A stretch of DNA of 64,000 bases from Lysobacterales bacterium (GCA_028285525.1 JANQOZ010000023.1:80955-144954), one strand, 5' to 3'. Numbered from the stretch's first letter, positions 42,598 through 51,635 are shown. Notes: generated by a model not told the origin, from the letters alone. Program-made: numbers and translations.

Positions 42598-44085
42598 ATG
42601 GTCAACGGACGGACTGCCAAACCCCTTTTTCTGCTGCTCGCCGCACTGCTTCCAGGCGCAGCAAGCCTCGCTTTTGAGCTGAACGACACGCCGGCTACCG
42701 AGGTCCTCAACGGGATTACGGCACCCTCTCGCGATTTTGCCATCGCGGTGGCAAACGGCGGTGAAATTGTGCACTTCCAGGACGGCGACAACGGGACGCT
42801 GCAGCCTCCGGTGACCACCAACGACCTGTTCGACGTCTACGCTGCCTCGCCAACGGCCGCCATTGCCGCCGGCAGAGATATCGTTCTCTACTGGGATGGC
42901 AGTACCTGGTCACCCATCGTTGAGACCAGCGAGAATGACCCTGTCCCGTTTACCGGACTCTGGATCACTCCAGAGGAGGACACAGCGCTCTACGGTCGGC
43001 TGGCCACCGGCACCGGCTTTGGTCTTAACTTGGTCTGTTCGTATTTTCCAAACAGTGACACGCCGGACGGGCCCTGCCGGGCCTACCAAGCTCCGATGCT
43101 AACCGCCTGCGGAAACAGTGACGACATCAAAGTCATACTCGGTTCTGGCGAAATCCTGAATTTGGACAACGGCCTAGTTGGCCTGTTGCCCGGCGACTTG
43201 GTCTTTGATGAAGCTGGCAATTTGGGTTTCACCGGTGCCTGGCCCGTACCCGGCAGCTGCCTTCCGGGACCACTTGCACCGCGGGAGATCTACGCAACCC
43301 GCCTCAACCAGATTTGGCGTTTCGACGGTACTGCGTGGACTAATCAGAACGTCCCGGTGCCTGGTACGGATACCCTCAGCTGGATCGGCGGCACCGGGCC
43401 GGGCAACGTGATTGCGGTCGGCTTCAGGCCGGGAGGGAGTCCCGGGGAGAACATCGGCATCGCCTGGCGGTTTGACGGCGTGAACTGGACCGAGCTGACG
43501 CTGCCTGCGGGCACGCCGGGGCTGACCGATATCGCGGCAAACCTGAGCTTTCAGGACACGTTTTTTATGGATGGCTTCGAGACAGCAGCGGCAGCGAAGG
43601 TGATTGAGCCCCCGCCGCCAGGCGGCCTGGGTGTTGATATCCTCGCCGCGGCCGAGGGCGGCCAGTTCCTTCAGAACTCAACGCTATTCCCCGACGACGC
43701 GGCTGACATCACGCTTAGAAAAGAGCTGATCACGCCGGGGCCCTACCGAAACGGTGACCGCATTGAGTACCGCATCACGGTCTTCAATCTTGGCCCGGGG
43801 GATGCGACCAACATCCGGTTCCTCGACGGCTATCGGGCCGTGAACCTGACGCTCGCTGATGACGGCTGTGGCATGACTGAGTTCAACAATCAGGCAGGCT
43901 GGCGCTACCGCGAGGTCAACATTCCGAGCCTGGCCTTCGGTGAAACGCTCACCTGCGTTATGAGCTTTGACGTTATGGGTAATCCGGGGGAGGAGCTGTT
44001 CAACTACGCCGCTGCGGACTCTTTCGACGATACCAACTTCGGCAACAACCGAGATGAGGTGTTTAGCGTACCGATTGACCCATAG
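42598..44085 (+). CDS. Secreted propeller-like protein with DGFE and DUF11
   Basis: This is a secreted protein of 495 aa with a signal peptide (cut near AASLA). Residues about 25-315 look like a beta-propeller of weak repeats with W/F-D-G-x-W turns (YWDGSTWSPI, RFDGTAWTNQ, RFDGVNWTEL). Then comes the motif FFMDGFETAA, a Pro-rich linker (EPPPPGG), and a DUF11 immunoglobulin-like domain (ITLRKELITPGPYRNGDRIE, ITVFNLGPGDATNIRFLDG). DUF11 repeats are common in surface proteins. Here DGFE falls between two domains rather than at the end. Function unknown. Confidence 0.75.
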   Translation: MVNGRTAKPLFLLLAALLPGAASLAFELNDTPATEVLNGITAPSRDFAIAVANGGEIVHFQDGDNGTLQPPVTTNDLFDVYAASPTAAIAAGRDIVLYWDGSTWSPIVETSENDPVPFTGLWITPEEDTALYGRLATGTGFGLNLVCSYFPNSDTPDGPCRAYQAPMLTACGNSDDIKVILGSGEILNLDNGLVGLLPGDLVFDEAGNLGFTGAWPVPGSCLPGPLAPREIYATRLNQIWRFDGTAWTNQNVPVPGTDTLSWIGGTGPGNVIAVGFRPGGSPGENIGIAWRFDGVNWTELTLPAGTPGLTDIAANLSFQDTFFMDGFETAAAAKVIEPPPPGGLGVDILAAAEGGQFLQNSTLFPDDAADITLRKELITPGPYRNGDRIEYRITVFNLGPGDATNIRFLDGYRAVNLTLADDGCGMTEFNNQAGWRYREVNIPSLAFGETLTCVMSFDVMGNPGEELFNYAAADSFDDTNFGNNRDEVFSVPIDP

Positions 44086-44109
44086 GAGAAAGTCGGGCGC
44101 TTAAGGCGA

Positions 44110-45219
44110 CTAAGAGACCTCCAACCAAAGGCTGCCGCCGCCAAACGGCGGACGCCCCTCTCGCCCAAGAGCCTTGGCAACCTCCGCGGGAAAGACGCTG
44201 GCCGCGTAGTTTGCTCCGAAAAAGACCCGATACCGGGTGGAATCCATCAGCAGCGCCTGCAGAACGTACTGCTCGTTCCAGCTTCGGTTTTCTTCAAGCA
44301 CCCAGGCCTTCGGATACTCCAGCGGAAAGAAGATGTCGTGCACGTGGACCCTGACGCCGGCGGCAAGCCGCGGCAGGACCTCGAAAAACAGGTAGTTTAC
44401 GTCGCTCCCGGTCTTGGCAACGTGGGACGAGTCGATAAAGAGGATGTCGCCCGCCTCAAGCTGGTCGAAGGTCTCAAGCGGCAGCTCCTGCACGCGTTTG
44501 ACGATGACCTCGCTGATACCCGGCACAGGCTGCGTCAGAAACGGGCGCGGATAGGGTTCAACGCAGGTTACGCTCATCGCGTCGTCGAGCACCCGATGGC
44601 TGACGTCAGCCGCAAGAAGAGACGAGAACCCGCTACCGATCTCCAGATACCGAGCCGGGCGCCAGGCGTTGAGCAGGACAAACAGCAGGCGACAGTCCAG
44701 CCAGCTGAACTGACTGTTGCGAACAAAAAACTGCCAGGGTTCGGCGTCGTTCGGCAGAGTCTCTGGGTAATCGAAGCCCGCCATAAACTGCGGAAACAGC
44801 CTGTTGAGCACCTCCAGATGTTGCTCCCGTGAAAATCTCAATCCGGGTAGCTTCGTTCTCGGCGCCCAGATCCGGTCCGCCTCCGCCGACGCCTCAGCCG
44901 GATCCACCACCGGAGAGTAGAAATGACCGTTCGGGTGCGCCGTCAAAACCTCATTTGAACGCTCCACGTTTTCGAGCCGAGCCTGAAGCTGATCTCGCTC
45001 AACCCTCAGCGTGTCATGCGCCGCAACGAGTTGATCGTTTTCCTGAGCGAGATCGAACCGCAGCCGGTTGAGCTCCGTGATCGATTGTTCCCGCTCGGCG
45101 ATCGCGCGATGGTAGCGTTTGCGCAGCACCACCAAGACCGTCACCGCGACGGCGCCGCCGGCAGCAACACCGGCAACCAGTACCGTCAGCAGTCCGTCCT
45201 CAACAAACGCCTGATCCAT
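44110..45219 (-). CDS. Membrane-anchored SAM methyltransferase-like protein
   Basis: This is a 369-aa protein with one N-terminal transmembrane helix (about 9-30), a coiled coil (about 35-95, rich in EREQSITELNRLR-like heptads), and a C-terminal class I methyltransferase domain of the Methyltransf_24 type: ARYLEIGSGFSSLLAADV, CVEPYPRP, and GDILFIDSSH followed by VHVHDIFFPLEYP. These acidic and His residues fit a metal-assisted active site. A methyltransferase fixed to the membrane by a coiled coil is uncommon; the substrate is unknown. Confidence 0.75.
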   Translation of the reverse strand: MDQAFVEDGLLTVLVAGVAAGGAVAVTVLVVLRKRYHRAIAEREQSITELNRLRFDLAQENDQLVAAHDTLRVERDQLQARLENVERSNEVLTAHPNGHFYSPVVDPAEASAEADRIWAPRTKLPGLRFSREQHLEVLNRLFPQFMAGFDYPETLPNDAEPWQFFVRNSQFSWLDCRLLFVLLNAWRPARYLEIGSGFSSLLAADVSHRVLDDAMSVTCVEPYPRPFLTQPVPGISEVIVKRVQELPLETFDQLEAGDILFIDSSHVAKTGSDVNYLFFEVLPRLAAGVRVHVHDIFFPLEYPKAWVLEENRSWNEQYVLQALLMDSTRYRVFFGANYAASVFPAEVAKALGREGRPPFGGGSLWLEVS

Positions 45220-45399
45220 CGCAGGTCCAGCAAAAGAAATCCGAACAGTCTAGCAGCCGGGTCACGCCTACCCGTCACTTCCCAGGGTCCATGCCTGAGA
45301 GACAGTGGCGCAACGGCACCGCGCCGGGTGCCGCGAGACCGGCACCAGAAGCCGACCTGCGCAGCGCCACGGCGCGAATACCTCGGGCCTTCGCGGGCA

Positions 45400-46176
45400 C
45401 TATGACGATTGCACCTCGGCGAGCGTGTGTTCGCCTGACCGCTCCGCCGCAGACTTTCTCAGGGAGGGGATCAGCATCGGCACCCGCCGCTTGTACTCGC
45501 GATATTCCGGATGTGCATCGGCGAGATCGCGTTCCTCCAGCTGAATACCGAGAAGGATGTAGGCCGTGCCGAGGGCCGCAAAGACCAGATGGGCAACGGT
45601 CATGATTGGCGTCGCCCAGATAATGAGCAGCCAGCCGACGTAAAGCGGATGACGAACGACCCGGTAAATCCAGGGCTGCACAAACTTGAGCGGCTCGGGC
45701 TCGCGATTTCGAAAAGCCGACCAGCTCTGGCGCAGACCGAACAGATCGAAGTGGTTGATGGCAAACGTGGCGTAGAACAAAACCACCCAGCCGAGCGCAT
45801 AAAGCCCCCAGGCGACCCACTGCGCCGCGTCACTTTTGGCGGCCCAGACAACACCTCCCATGGGCTCCCAGAGCACGAACAGAAGGATCAGCACCAGGCT
45901 CGAGAACAGCACGTAGGTGCTGCGCTCTGCTGCTCGGGGCAGAAACCGGGTCAGCCAGCGCTTGAACGCCGGGCGGGCCATCACGCTGTGCTGGATCGCG
46001 AACACGGCCACCAGCAGCGCGTTGATAAACAGCGCCGTTCCCAGGGGCGCTTCAGGCACCGAATCGATCGATTTTGGTACGATGAAATTGCCAATAAAGC
46101 CGATCGCGTACAGGATAGAGGCAAAAAATACGGCGTAGCTCGTGACGCCATAAAGCAAAATTGCAAAACGTTTCAT
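45400..46176 (-). CDS. mddA: Methanethiol S-methyltransferase
   Basis: This is an isoprenylcysteine methyltransferase-like membrane enzyme, 258 aa, which methylates methanethiol to dimethyl sulfide with SAM. The sequence matches MddA throughout, including AIGFIGNFIVPKSIDS, IQHSVMARPAFKRWLTRFLP, INHFDLFGLRQSW, YRVVRHPLYVGWLLIIWATP and LEERDLADAHPEYREYKRRV. About six membrane helices are visible. I start it at the ATG at 46176 with an AAGGAA site upstream; the frame opens earlier, at 46434. It lies divergently from the CadC-like gene at 46332. Confidence 0.88.
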   Translation of the reverse strand: MKRFAILLYGVTSYAVFFASILYAIGFIGNFIVPKSIDSVPEAPLGTALFINALLVAVFAIQHSVMARPAFKRWLTRFLPRAAERSTYVLFSSLVLILLFVLWEPMGGVVWAAKSDAAQWVAWGLYALGWVVLFYATFAINHFDLFGLRQSWSAFRNREPEPLKFVQPWIYRVVRHPLYVGWLLIIWATPIMTVAHLVFAALGTAYILLGIQLEERDLADAHPEYREYKRRVPMLIPSLRKSAAERSGEHTLAEVQSS

Positions 46177-46331
46177 ATCAGGTTCCTTCAAATCGGTTTT
46201 TTGCGTTAACTGTTGATTTTTCAGCGCTTTCGAAGCGTGGAGCCAGTCTGGTCGGGAGGGGCTCTGAAGTCCTGACCGGTGGCTGACCCTTTGATGACGG
46301 TGTTGTGACCCATGACCAACCCGGTATTCGC

Positions 46332-48740
46332 ATGACCAAAGCGGGACCGAGCCGCTACCGATTCGGCGACTGTGAGCTCGATGCGGGCACGCGCCAGCTG
46401 TCACGCGCCGGTGAACCCGTGCCGCTCCAGCCACGCGTTTTCGATCTGCTGATCTACCTCATCGAGCAGCGCAACCGTGCGGTGGATAAGGACGAAATCC
46501 AGGACGCCGTGTGGGCCCCGTCGATCGTCTCGGAAACGGCCATGACGCGAGCGATCATGAAGGCGCGGCGGGCCGTCGGCGATGACGCCGAACTTCAGGC
46601 CGTCATACGCACCGTGCATGGGCATGGCTACCAGTTTGTCGCCGAACTCGTGGCTGAACCGAATGAGCAGGCTTCTGAGGACACATCGTCGACACCTGCT
46701 GAGGTGGTCGTCAGTGAAACCGTCGAACAGATCCCGCCGAAGGGCCTGGGCGTTCGTCGGGCGGGTCTTGCGCTGGCCGCGCTGATCGTTGCCGCTGTGA
46801 TCGGCGTCGCGCTCTGGCCACGCGGCCCCGCAACCACGGACGGAATCCGCGTCGCCGTGCTCCCGATCGCCAACGAAACCGGCAATGTTGAGTACGACTG
46901 GGCGCGGCTGGGGCTGATGGGACTGGCCAACGAGCTGTTCGAGAACCTGTCGGTGGTGGACACCGTGACAACCTCCGACGTGATCAGCTTTGTCGAAAAC
47001 ACCGGCTGGGATGGCGCCATTGACGGGCCAGATGCCCTGGATCGGGCCACGCGCCTCCGAGCGGCTTATGGTGCAAGCCACGTGCTGTTTGCGGCGCTGG
47101 AGGAGCACGTTGGCGGGCTTCGGCTGAGCTATACGCTGGTCGACAGCGATGGTCTGAGGGCTGAGACAACCATGGTTTCACCCAAGGGCACGGCGCTGGT
47201 CCGCGGCATGGTGGCCGGTGTCAGCAACCTGCTGAGCGGTCGGCGTTATGCGCCCGAAGGAGCCCCGGAAGCCGTTGACGAAGATCCTTTTATCAACGAA
47301 GCCTATGCGCGAGCTCTCGCGACCGCACTCGAGGGGCGCTGCGCGGAGGCTGCACCCCTGTTTGATGTGGTGCTCGCCCGTAATCCGGATCTCGTACAGG
47401 CGCGCATTCAGGGGGCGAACTGCCGTTTTGAGCTGGGAGAAACGCAGGCCGCCGAAAGCACCCTGGAAGCATTGCTGGAACGAAATGAGGTCAACGCAGA
47501 CGGACGCCTTAAGGCCCAGGTGCTGCTGCTGCTCGGCAAGGTGCGCCACCGCAGCGGTCGTCTGGACCTCGCCCAGACCGCCTACCGCGAGGCGCTGGCG
47601 ACGGCCGAATCAATCGGAGACCGCGAGGCTATCGGCCGAGCCCTGATCGCCGACGCCATCCTGGCCAAGGACCGTCGGCAGTTTGACGAGGCGCGCGCCC
47701 TGCTGTCACGGGCGACGCTGCAGTTCCGGCAGCTCGAGTGGCAGATACTGCCCGGACAGATCGCCTCGACGCTGGCAAACGTGGCGATGAACGACGGCGA
47801 ACTGGATGCGGCAGAGCAGCACCTTGAGGACGCGATTGCGGGCTTTCGCGCCATTGGTGATCGGGCCAATGAAGCCAAAATGCTGAACAACTTTGGTTTT
47901 CTGCGTCGGCTGCAGGGCCGCTTCAGTGAAGCCGAACCGCTTCACCTGCAGTCGCTTGCTATTCGTCGCGAGATTGGCGACCGGGTCGGCCAGGGTCGGA
48001 TCCACAATTTCCTCTCCGTTCTCTACCAGCGCGAACGACGCTTCGAAGATGCTCGGCAGGCAGCCAATGAGGCCGTTGCGATTGCGCGCGAGGCTGATGA
48101 CCGGCTGTTCCTTGCCACCGGCCTATCCCAGCGCGGGGCCGCAGAGCGCGCGCTGGGCCTGTTTGATGAGTCGATCGCAACCTACGGCGAGGCTCACGAG
48201 ATCTTTCTGTCGATCGAAGACCTGTCGCGCGCTTTGCAGGTTGGGCTGCGCCTCGCCCGCATCGACATGGAGCGAGGCGACGACGCCAGCGCCGAAGCGC
48301 GAGTCGCTGAAGTGCTCGAGCAAGCGCTGACGGCTGGGCTTCCGGAACCTGCGATTGAGGCAATGCGCTATGCCGGCGACCTGGCGAGCAGACGCGGCAA
48401 TAAAGCGATGGCGCGCGAGTATTTCGAAGAGGGCCTGGCTTACGTTGCAGAATCGGGTTTTGAATCCCTGCGCTTACCCCTGGCTCAGCGGCTGGTGGCA
48501 ATCTACCTGGACGCAGCAGAGCTTGAGAAGGCAGAGCCGTTGCTGGGATTTCTGGTTGAACAGGAGCCTAACAGCTTTTCCCTTGTACAGCAGGCTCGCT
48601 ACGCCCACATGAAGTCCGACCACGAGCAGGCGGTTGCGCTGATGACGGATGCCAGAACTCTTTCGGGTGACCGCTGGAATGAGGCAGACGAAGCTCAGCT
48701 CGAAGCGTATCGGAAGGCGGCTGACACTGCCGATCAATAA
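46332..48740 (+). CDS. CadC-like winged-helix/TolB-like/TPR regulator
   Basis: This is the second membrane-bound regulator in the window, about 802 aa. It has an OmpR-type winged helix (residues about 8-105; LQPRVFDLLIYLIEQRNRAV, IRTVHGHGYQF), a transmembrane helix (144-163), a TolB-like domain (IRVAVLPIANETGNVEYDWA) and a TPR solenoid to the C-terminus with many repeated A-x3-Y/A helices. An in-frame GTG at 46305 is an alternative start. It precedes a small secreted protein and a secreted protease on the same strand, which may be among its targets. Confidence 0.85.
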   Translation: MTKAGPSRYRFGDCELDAGTRQLSRAGEPVPLQPRVFDLLIYLIEQRNRAVDKDEIQDAVWAPSIVSETAMTRAIMKARRAVGDDAELQAVIRTVHGHGYQFVAELVAEPNEQASEDTSSTPAEVVVSETVEQIPPKGLGVRRAGLALAALIVAAVIGVALWPRGPATTDGIRVAVLPIANETGNVEYDWARLGLMGLANELFENLSVVDTVTTSDVISFVENTGWDGAIDGPDALDRATRLRAAYGASHVLFAALEEHVGGLRLSYTLVDSDGLRAETTMVSPKGTALVRGMVAGVSNLLSGRRYAPEGAPEAVDEDPFINEAYARALATALEGRCAEAAPLFDVVLARNPDLVQARIQGANCRFELGETQAAESTLEALLERNEVNADGRLKAQVLLLLGKVRHRSGRLDLAQTAYREALATAESIGDREAIGRALIADAILAKDRRQFDEARALLSRATLQFRQLEWQILPGQIASTLANVAMNDGELDAAEQHLEDAIAGFRAIGDRANEAKMLNNFGFLRRLQGRFSEAEPLHLQSLAIRREIGDRVGQGRIHNFLSVLYQRERRFEDARQAANEAVAIAREADDRLFLATGLSQRGAAERALGLFDESIATYGEAHEIFLSIEDLSRALQVGLRLARIDMERGDDASAEARVAEVLEQALTAGLPEPAIEAMRYAGDLASRRGNKAMAREYFEEGLAYVAESGFESLRLPLAQRLVAIYLDAAELEKAEPLLGFLVEQEPNSFSLVQQARYAHMKSDHEQAVALMTDARTLSGDRWNEADEAQLEAYRKAADTADQ

Positions 48741-49082
48741 GCAGTTCCTGATCCAGCATGCTGTTCCCTGGCGTGCCGTTTCGTAGAGCATCAACACCTT
48801 CCTCTCTGGCGAACTCGCCATCCGGGACCAGCCGGTACGTCCAGGACTGCCGAATCCGACCCACAACCACGGTCACTGCGATCTTTTGCCAAGGCTGAAC
48901 CTTGAGGGTTCACGGGCGCTTCCGTTTTAAGCTTCTGATTTTAAATAACTTATCTTTTTTTATGAGATTTTTGGGCAGTTTTAGGACTTAGTCAGGACGC
49001 GACGCCAGAGTTGGTCGCGAACGGACCGGCAGAGGCCGCTGGGACGTTTGTGCATACGAACCAACTACACACGGAGTACGTC
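48741..49082. other. Intergenic region before secreted Gly/Ser-rich gene
   Basis: This 342-base gap has no convincing gene. It contains a small hairpin (TGAACC-TTGAG-GGTTCA at 48896-48912), and a clearly AT-rich stretch at about 48935-48985 (TTTTAAATAACTTATC and a run of T) that stands out against the GC-rich surroundings and could be the promoter of the next gene. Confidence 0.5.
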
Positions 49083-49484
49083 ATGAAAAGCATTCCCAAA
49101 CCCCTGTTCCCCATCATCTTTGCCGGTGCGCTCGCCTTCACGGGCGCCGCAGGCGCAGAAAACAAGTCAGTCAGTATCAGCGGCAGCCTGTCAGCCGGCG
49201 TCGGCAGCGGCGGCTCCTTTGCCACGATCAGCACAAGCACCGGCGGCGGCAGCGCCTCCTGCAGCAACGGCGTTTGCACCGCGGGTTTTTCTGGCTCGGT
49301 GTCCAGCGGCAGCTTCGCTGGACCGTCAGGTGGCAACCTCGGTGGACACGGGATCACCGTCGTAACCCCGCCGCTGCTTCAGCCCCCCGTGATTGCACCG
49401 CCCTCGTCGGCCATCTGCGATTTCCTCGCTGGCTCGCGGTTTTCGTCCTTTGCGGCGAGGTTTGGCTGCGACGGTACTGACTGA
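49083..49484 (+). CDS. Small secreted Gly/Ser-rich protein
   Basis: This 133-aa protein starts at the ATG at 49083 (GGAG site 6 bases upstream) with a signal peptide cut after AGA in FTGAAGA|ENKS. The mature part is dominated by Ser, Gly and Ala (SISGSLSAGVGSGGSFATIS), with a Cys pair (ASCSNGVCTAG), a Pro-rich stretch and two further cysteines (AICDFLAG and FGCDGTD), so disulfides are likely. The composition is like secreted or surface matrix peptides; no family is recognised. Confidence 0.65.
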   Translation: MKSIPKPLFPIIFAGALAFTGAAGAENKSVSISGSLSAGVGSGGSFATISTSTGGGSASCSNGVCTAGFSGSVSSGSFAGPSGGNLGGHGITVVTPPLLQPPVIAPPSSAICDFLAGSRFSSFAARFGCDGTD

Positions 49485-49492
49485 ATCATCTC

Positions 49493-49553
49493 GCCCCGTC
49501 TAGTGTGCTGTCCCGCAAATAACTTTCGGGACAGCGCACTCGCAAGACGGGGC
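49493..49553. repeat. Long imperfect palindromic hairpin
   Basis: Outer 9-bp arms GCCCCGTCT/AGACGGGGC (49493-49501, 49545-49553) continue into 14-bp arms with one G-U-type mismatch (49502-49515 and 49527-49540), around an 11-base loop and with a 4-base bulge. It begins 9 bases after the stop of the secreted-protein gene. Without a following T-run it could be a Rho-protected 3' end, an attenuating structure, or a palindromic mobile remnant (MITE-like). Confidence 0.7.
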
Positions 49554-49578
49554 TAATTCCACTCGAGAGCACATCCCT

Positions 49579-51546
49579 ATGAAAACGAGACATCACACTT
49601 GCCCCAGCCTGTGGCGGGGCGTTGGAGCCACGGTAGCGCTGCTAGGTTTCAGTCACCTGGCATCAGCACAAAATGCCAACGAACCCACGGGCCTTGAGGC
49701 CCGTATCGATCGAGCCGTCCTGAGTCAGACGGTCAAACGCGGAAGCCCTAAGCTTCACCCGCAGCTGTGGAAATATGCCCAGGCTCTGGAAACCCAACAG
49801 GACATGCAGAAACGCTCGGACGGTTGGCAGCTTCAGGCCGGCCTTTACGACTCGGTGGAAGCGGTCCTGATGTTCGATACGGCTGCTGATCAACAGCAGT
49901 TTCTGTCCGCCCACCCTGACCTGGAAGCCTCAGCCTTCAACGCGCTGCCGGCACTGCACGTCCAAACCACTCCCGCCAAGCTGGTTGAGCTGGCAGAGCT
50001 GACTGAGGTGGCATTCGTCGAAATGGTCGATCGGTCTTCTACCACAACCGATGCCGGCCCCAACGTCACTGCCGGTGACGCGATCCTCGGTGCAGCGCAG
50101 GCGAGGGCGGAAACCGGCTTCGACGGCTCGGGGACCCGGGTCTGCGTGATCTCTGACGGTATCGGGGGCGTAGGGGACGCGATTCGAGGCGGGGATCTGC
50201 CCCCACTGAGCGCCTGTGGCGGCCCCGACCTCTTCAACGGCGCAGAAGGCACAGCAATGCTGGAGATTGTCCACGACCTTGCGCCGGGTGCGGAGCTCGC
50301 TTTCTGTCCGGGGCTCGGCAACCTGGCAACGCTGATCGACGCCTACGCCTGGGCCGCTGACCTGGCCTTTGGCGGTGAAGGTTGCGACATTGTTGTCGAC
50401 GACATCACCGTCCTCAACGACCGGTATTTTCAGGATTCGGAGCTCACCGCCGTCATTGACGACGCCGCCCATCGCCGTGGTATGACCTCTATCGGCTCCG
50501 CCGGCAATCACGCCCGTCGGCACTACCAGGAGCGGTTCGACGACTTCGACTATTTCAACAAACAGGGTTTTAAGGGCTTCCACGAGTTTGTGGATAGCGA
50601 CGAGCCAGAGGAAGCGCTGTCTTGGGTGTTGAGTGTTCCCGCCGAACACATCCTCACGGTGTTCCTGCAGTGGGAGGAACCCTTTGGGAATGCGGAGGCG
50701 GATTTCCAGATCGTACTTTCTGACAACGGTGATCCGTTTACCCCCGACTCCAGCGGCGCCATCATCTACGCTACTAACGAAAACCTGCCCCAGGACGGCA
50801 GCGGCAACCCGCAGGAGCGAGCCCGGGCCGGCAACATCACTGGAGAGCCTCAAGATGTCCACGTGTTTGTTCTGTGTAACTCAGGACCCTGCGCGCTGAA
50901 GGACATTGAGCTTCTCTACAACACGGGCCCGTTTCCCGGCAGCCAGCAACCACGCAGCCAGGCGATTGTCGTTAACCCTGAACTGGAGATCACCGAAGGC
51001 AGCGTGATTGGGCACAAAACCGGGCGGAACTATATTTCCGTCGGTGCGGTGTCAGCGCTCGACCCGGGCGCCGACGACCTCCAGCCGTTCAGCACCCGTG
51101 GCCGCACTCTGCTGTACTGGAACGCTGACGGAAGCTATGACCTGGACTTTCGCGATGCGCCGACACTCGTAGCAACCGACACCGTGCTGGTCAGCAACGC
51201 CGGTGGATTTCTCGTCATCGACGGAAACCGTTTCCTTTTTCCGGGCACTTCAGCTGCGGCCCCTCATGTGGCGGGTGTGGCTGCACTGGCACTGCAGGCC
51301 AACCCGGGGCTTCCCAACCGATTTGTGGATCTGAGGGAGGTCCTCACCGACAGTGCCCTCGATCTTGGCGACGATGAGCTGTTTGGTTTTGGCCGGGTTG
51401 ACGCGGTCGAAGCCGTCGAAGAGGCGATCGACTCTCGAGGCTTCAATCCTAGAGCAGCCAAGTCCATCCGTGCGAAGAAGGTGTCGAATACCGGCGTCGC
51501 GGCCGAGCGACTCCGACGCTACTACGAGACTTATCAAGGCCGTTAG
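49579..51546 (+). CDS. Secreted S8-like peptidase with Glu replacing catalytic His
   Basis: This is an exported subtilase-fold protein, 655 aa, with a signal peptide (cut after ASA). The nucleophile is Ser558 in FPGTSAAAPHVAG, and the Asp is Asp193 in VCVISDGIGG. The usual HGT motif reads EGTAMLEIVHD: Glu223 takes the His position, as in sedolisin-type Ser-Glu-Asp centres, although the fold signatures are of family S8. An N-terminal segment (to about 160) may be a prodomain, and an insert (about 330-470) interrupts the catalytic domain. The protein sits between two CadC-like regulators. Activity is not certain. Confidence 0.8.
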   Translation: MKTRHHTCPSLWRGVGATVALLGFSHLASAQNANEPTGLEARIDRAVLSQTVKRGSPKLHPQLWKYAQALETQQDMQKRSDGWQLQAGLYDSVEAVLMFDTAADQQQFLSAHPDLEASAFNALPALHVQTTPAKLVELAELTEVAFVEMVDRSSTTTDAGPNVTAGDAILGAAQARAETGFDGSGTRVCVISDGIGGVGDAIRGGDLPPLSACGGPDLFNGAEGTAMLEIVHDLAPGAELAFCPGLGNLATLIDAYAWAADLAFGGEGCDIVVDDITVLNDRYFQDSELTAVIDDAAHRRGMTSIGSAGNHARRHYQERFDDFDYFNKQGFKGFHEFVDSDEPEEALSWVLSVPAEHILTVFLQWEEPFGNAEADFQIVLSDNGDPFTPDSSGAIIYATNENLPQDGSGNPQERARAGNITGEPQDVHVFVLCNSGPCALKDIELLYNTGPFPGSQQPRSQAIVVNPELEITEGSVIGHKTGRNYISVGAVSALDPGADDLQPFSTRGRTLLYWNADGSYDLDFRDAPTLVATDTVLVSNAGGFLVIDGNRFLFPGTSAAAPHVAGVAALALQANPGLPNRFVDLREVLTDSALDLGDDELFGFGRVDAVEAVEEAIDSRGFNPRAAKSIRAKKVSNTGVAAERLRRYYETYQGR

Positions 51547-51559
51547 GCCCCAACTACCG

Positions 51560-51585
51560 CCCGGGCTCGCGGTGGCGAGCCCGGG
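51560..51585 (+). terminator. Hairpin after S8-like peptidase
   Basis: Perfect 11-bp arms (CCCGGGCTCGC at 51560-51570 and GCGAGCCCGGG at 51575-51585) with a 4-base loop lie 14 bases after the peptidase stop. Only two T follow, so it is a likely but not classical terminator. Confidence 0.55.
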
Positions 51586-51629
51586 TTCAGTCCATGACTG
51601 CGGTCACTAAAATTTTTCATCGCCCTTCC

Positions 51630-51635
51630 TATAAT
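51630..51635 (+). promoter_or_regulatory. Promoter -10 box TATAAT for the 51670 regulator
   Basis: A perfect TATAAT hexamer lies 34 bases upstream of the GTG start. No good -35 element is seen at the right distance (CTAAAA at 51607), so activation may need a protein. Its 3' end is inside the palindrome at 51634-51658. Confidence 0.55.

Noticed and set aside
45275..45820. A 181-codon minus-strand frame overlapping mddA
   Set aside because: It overlaps the 3' half of mddA in another frame and has a low-complexity Arg/Ala composition.
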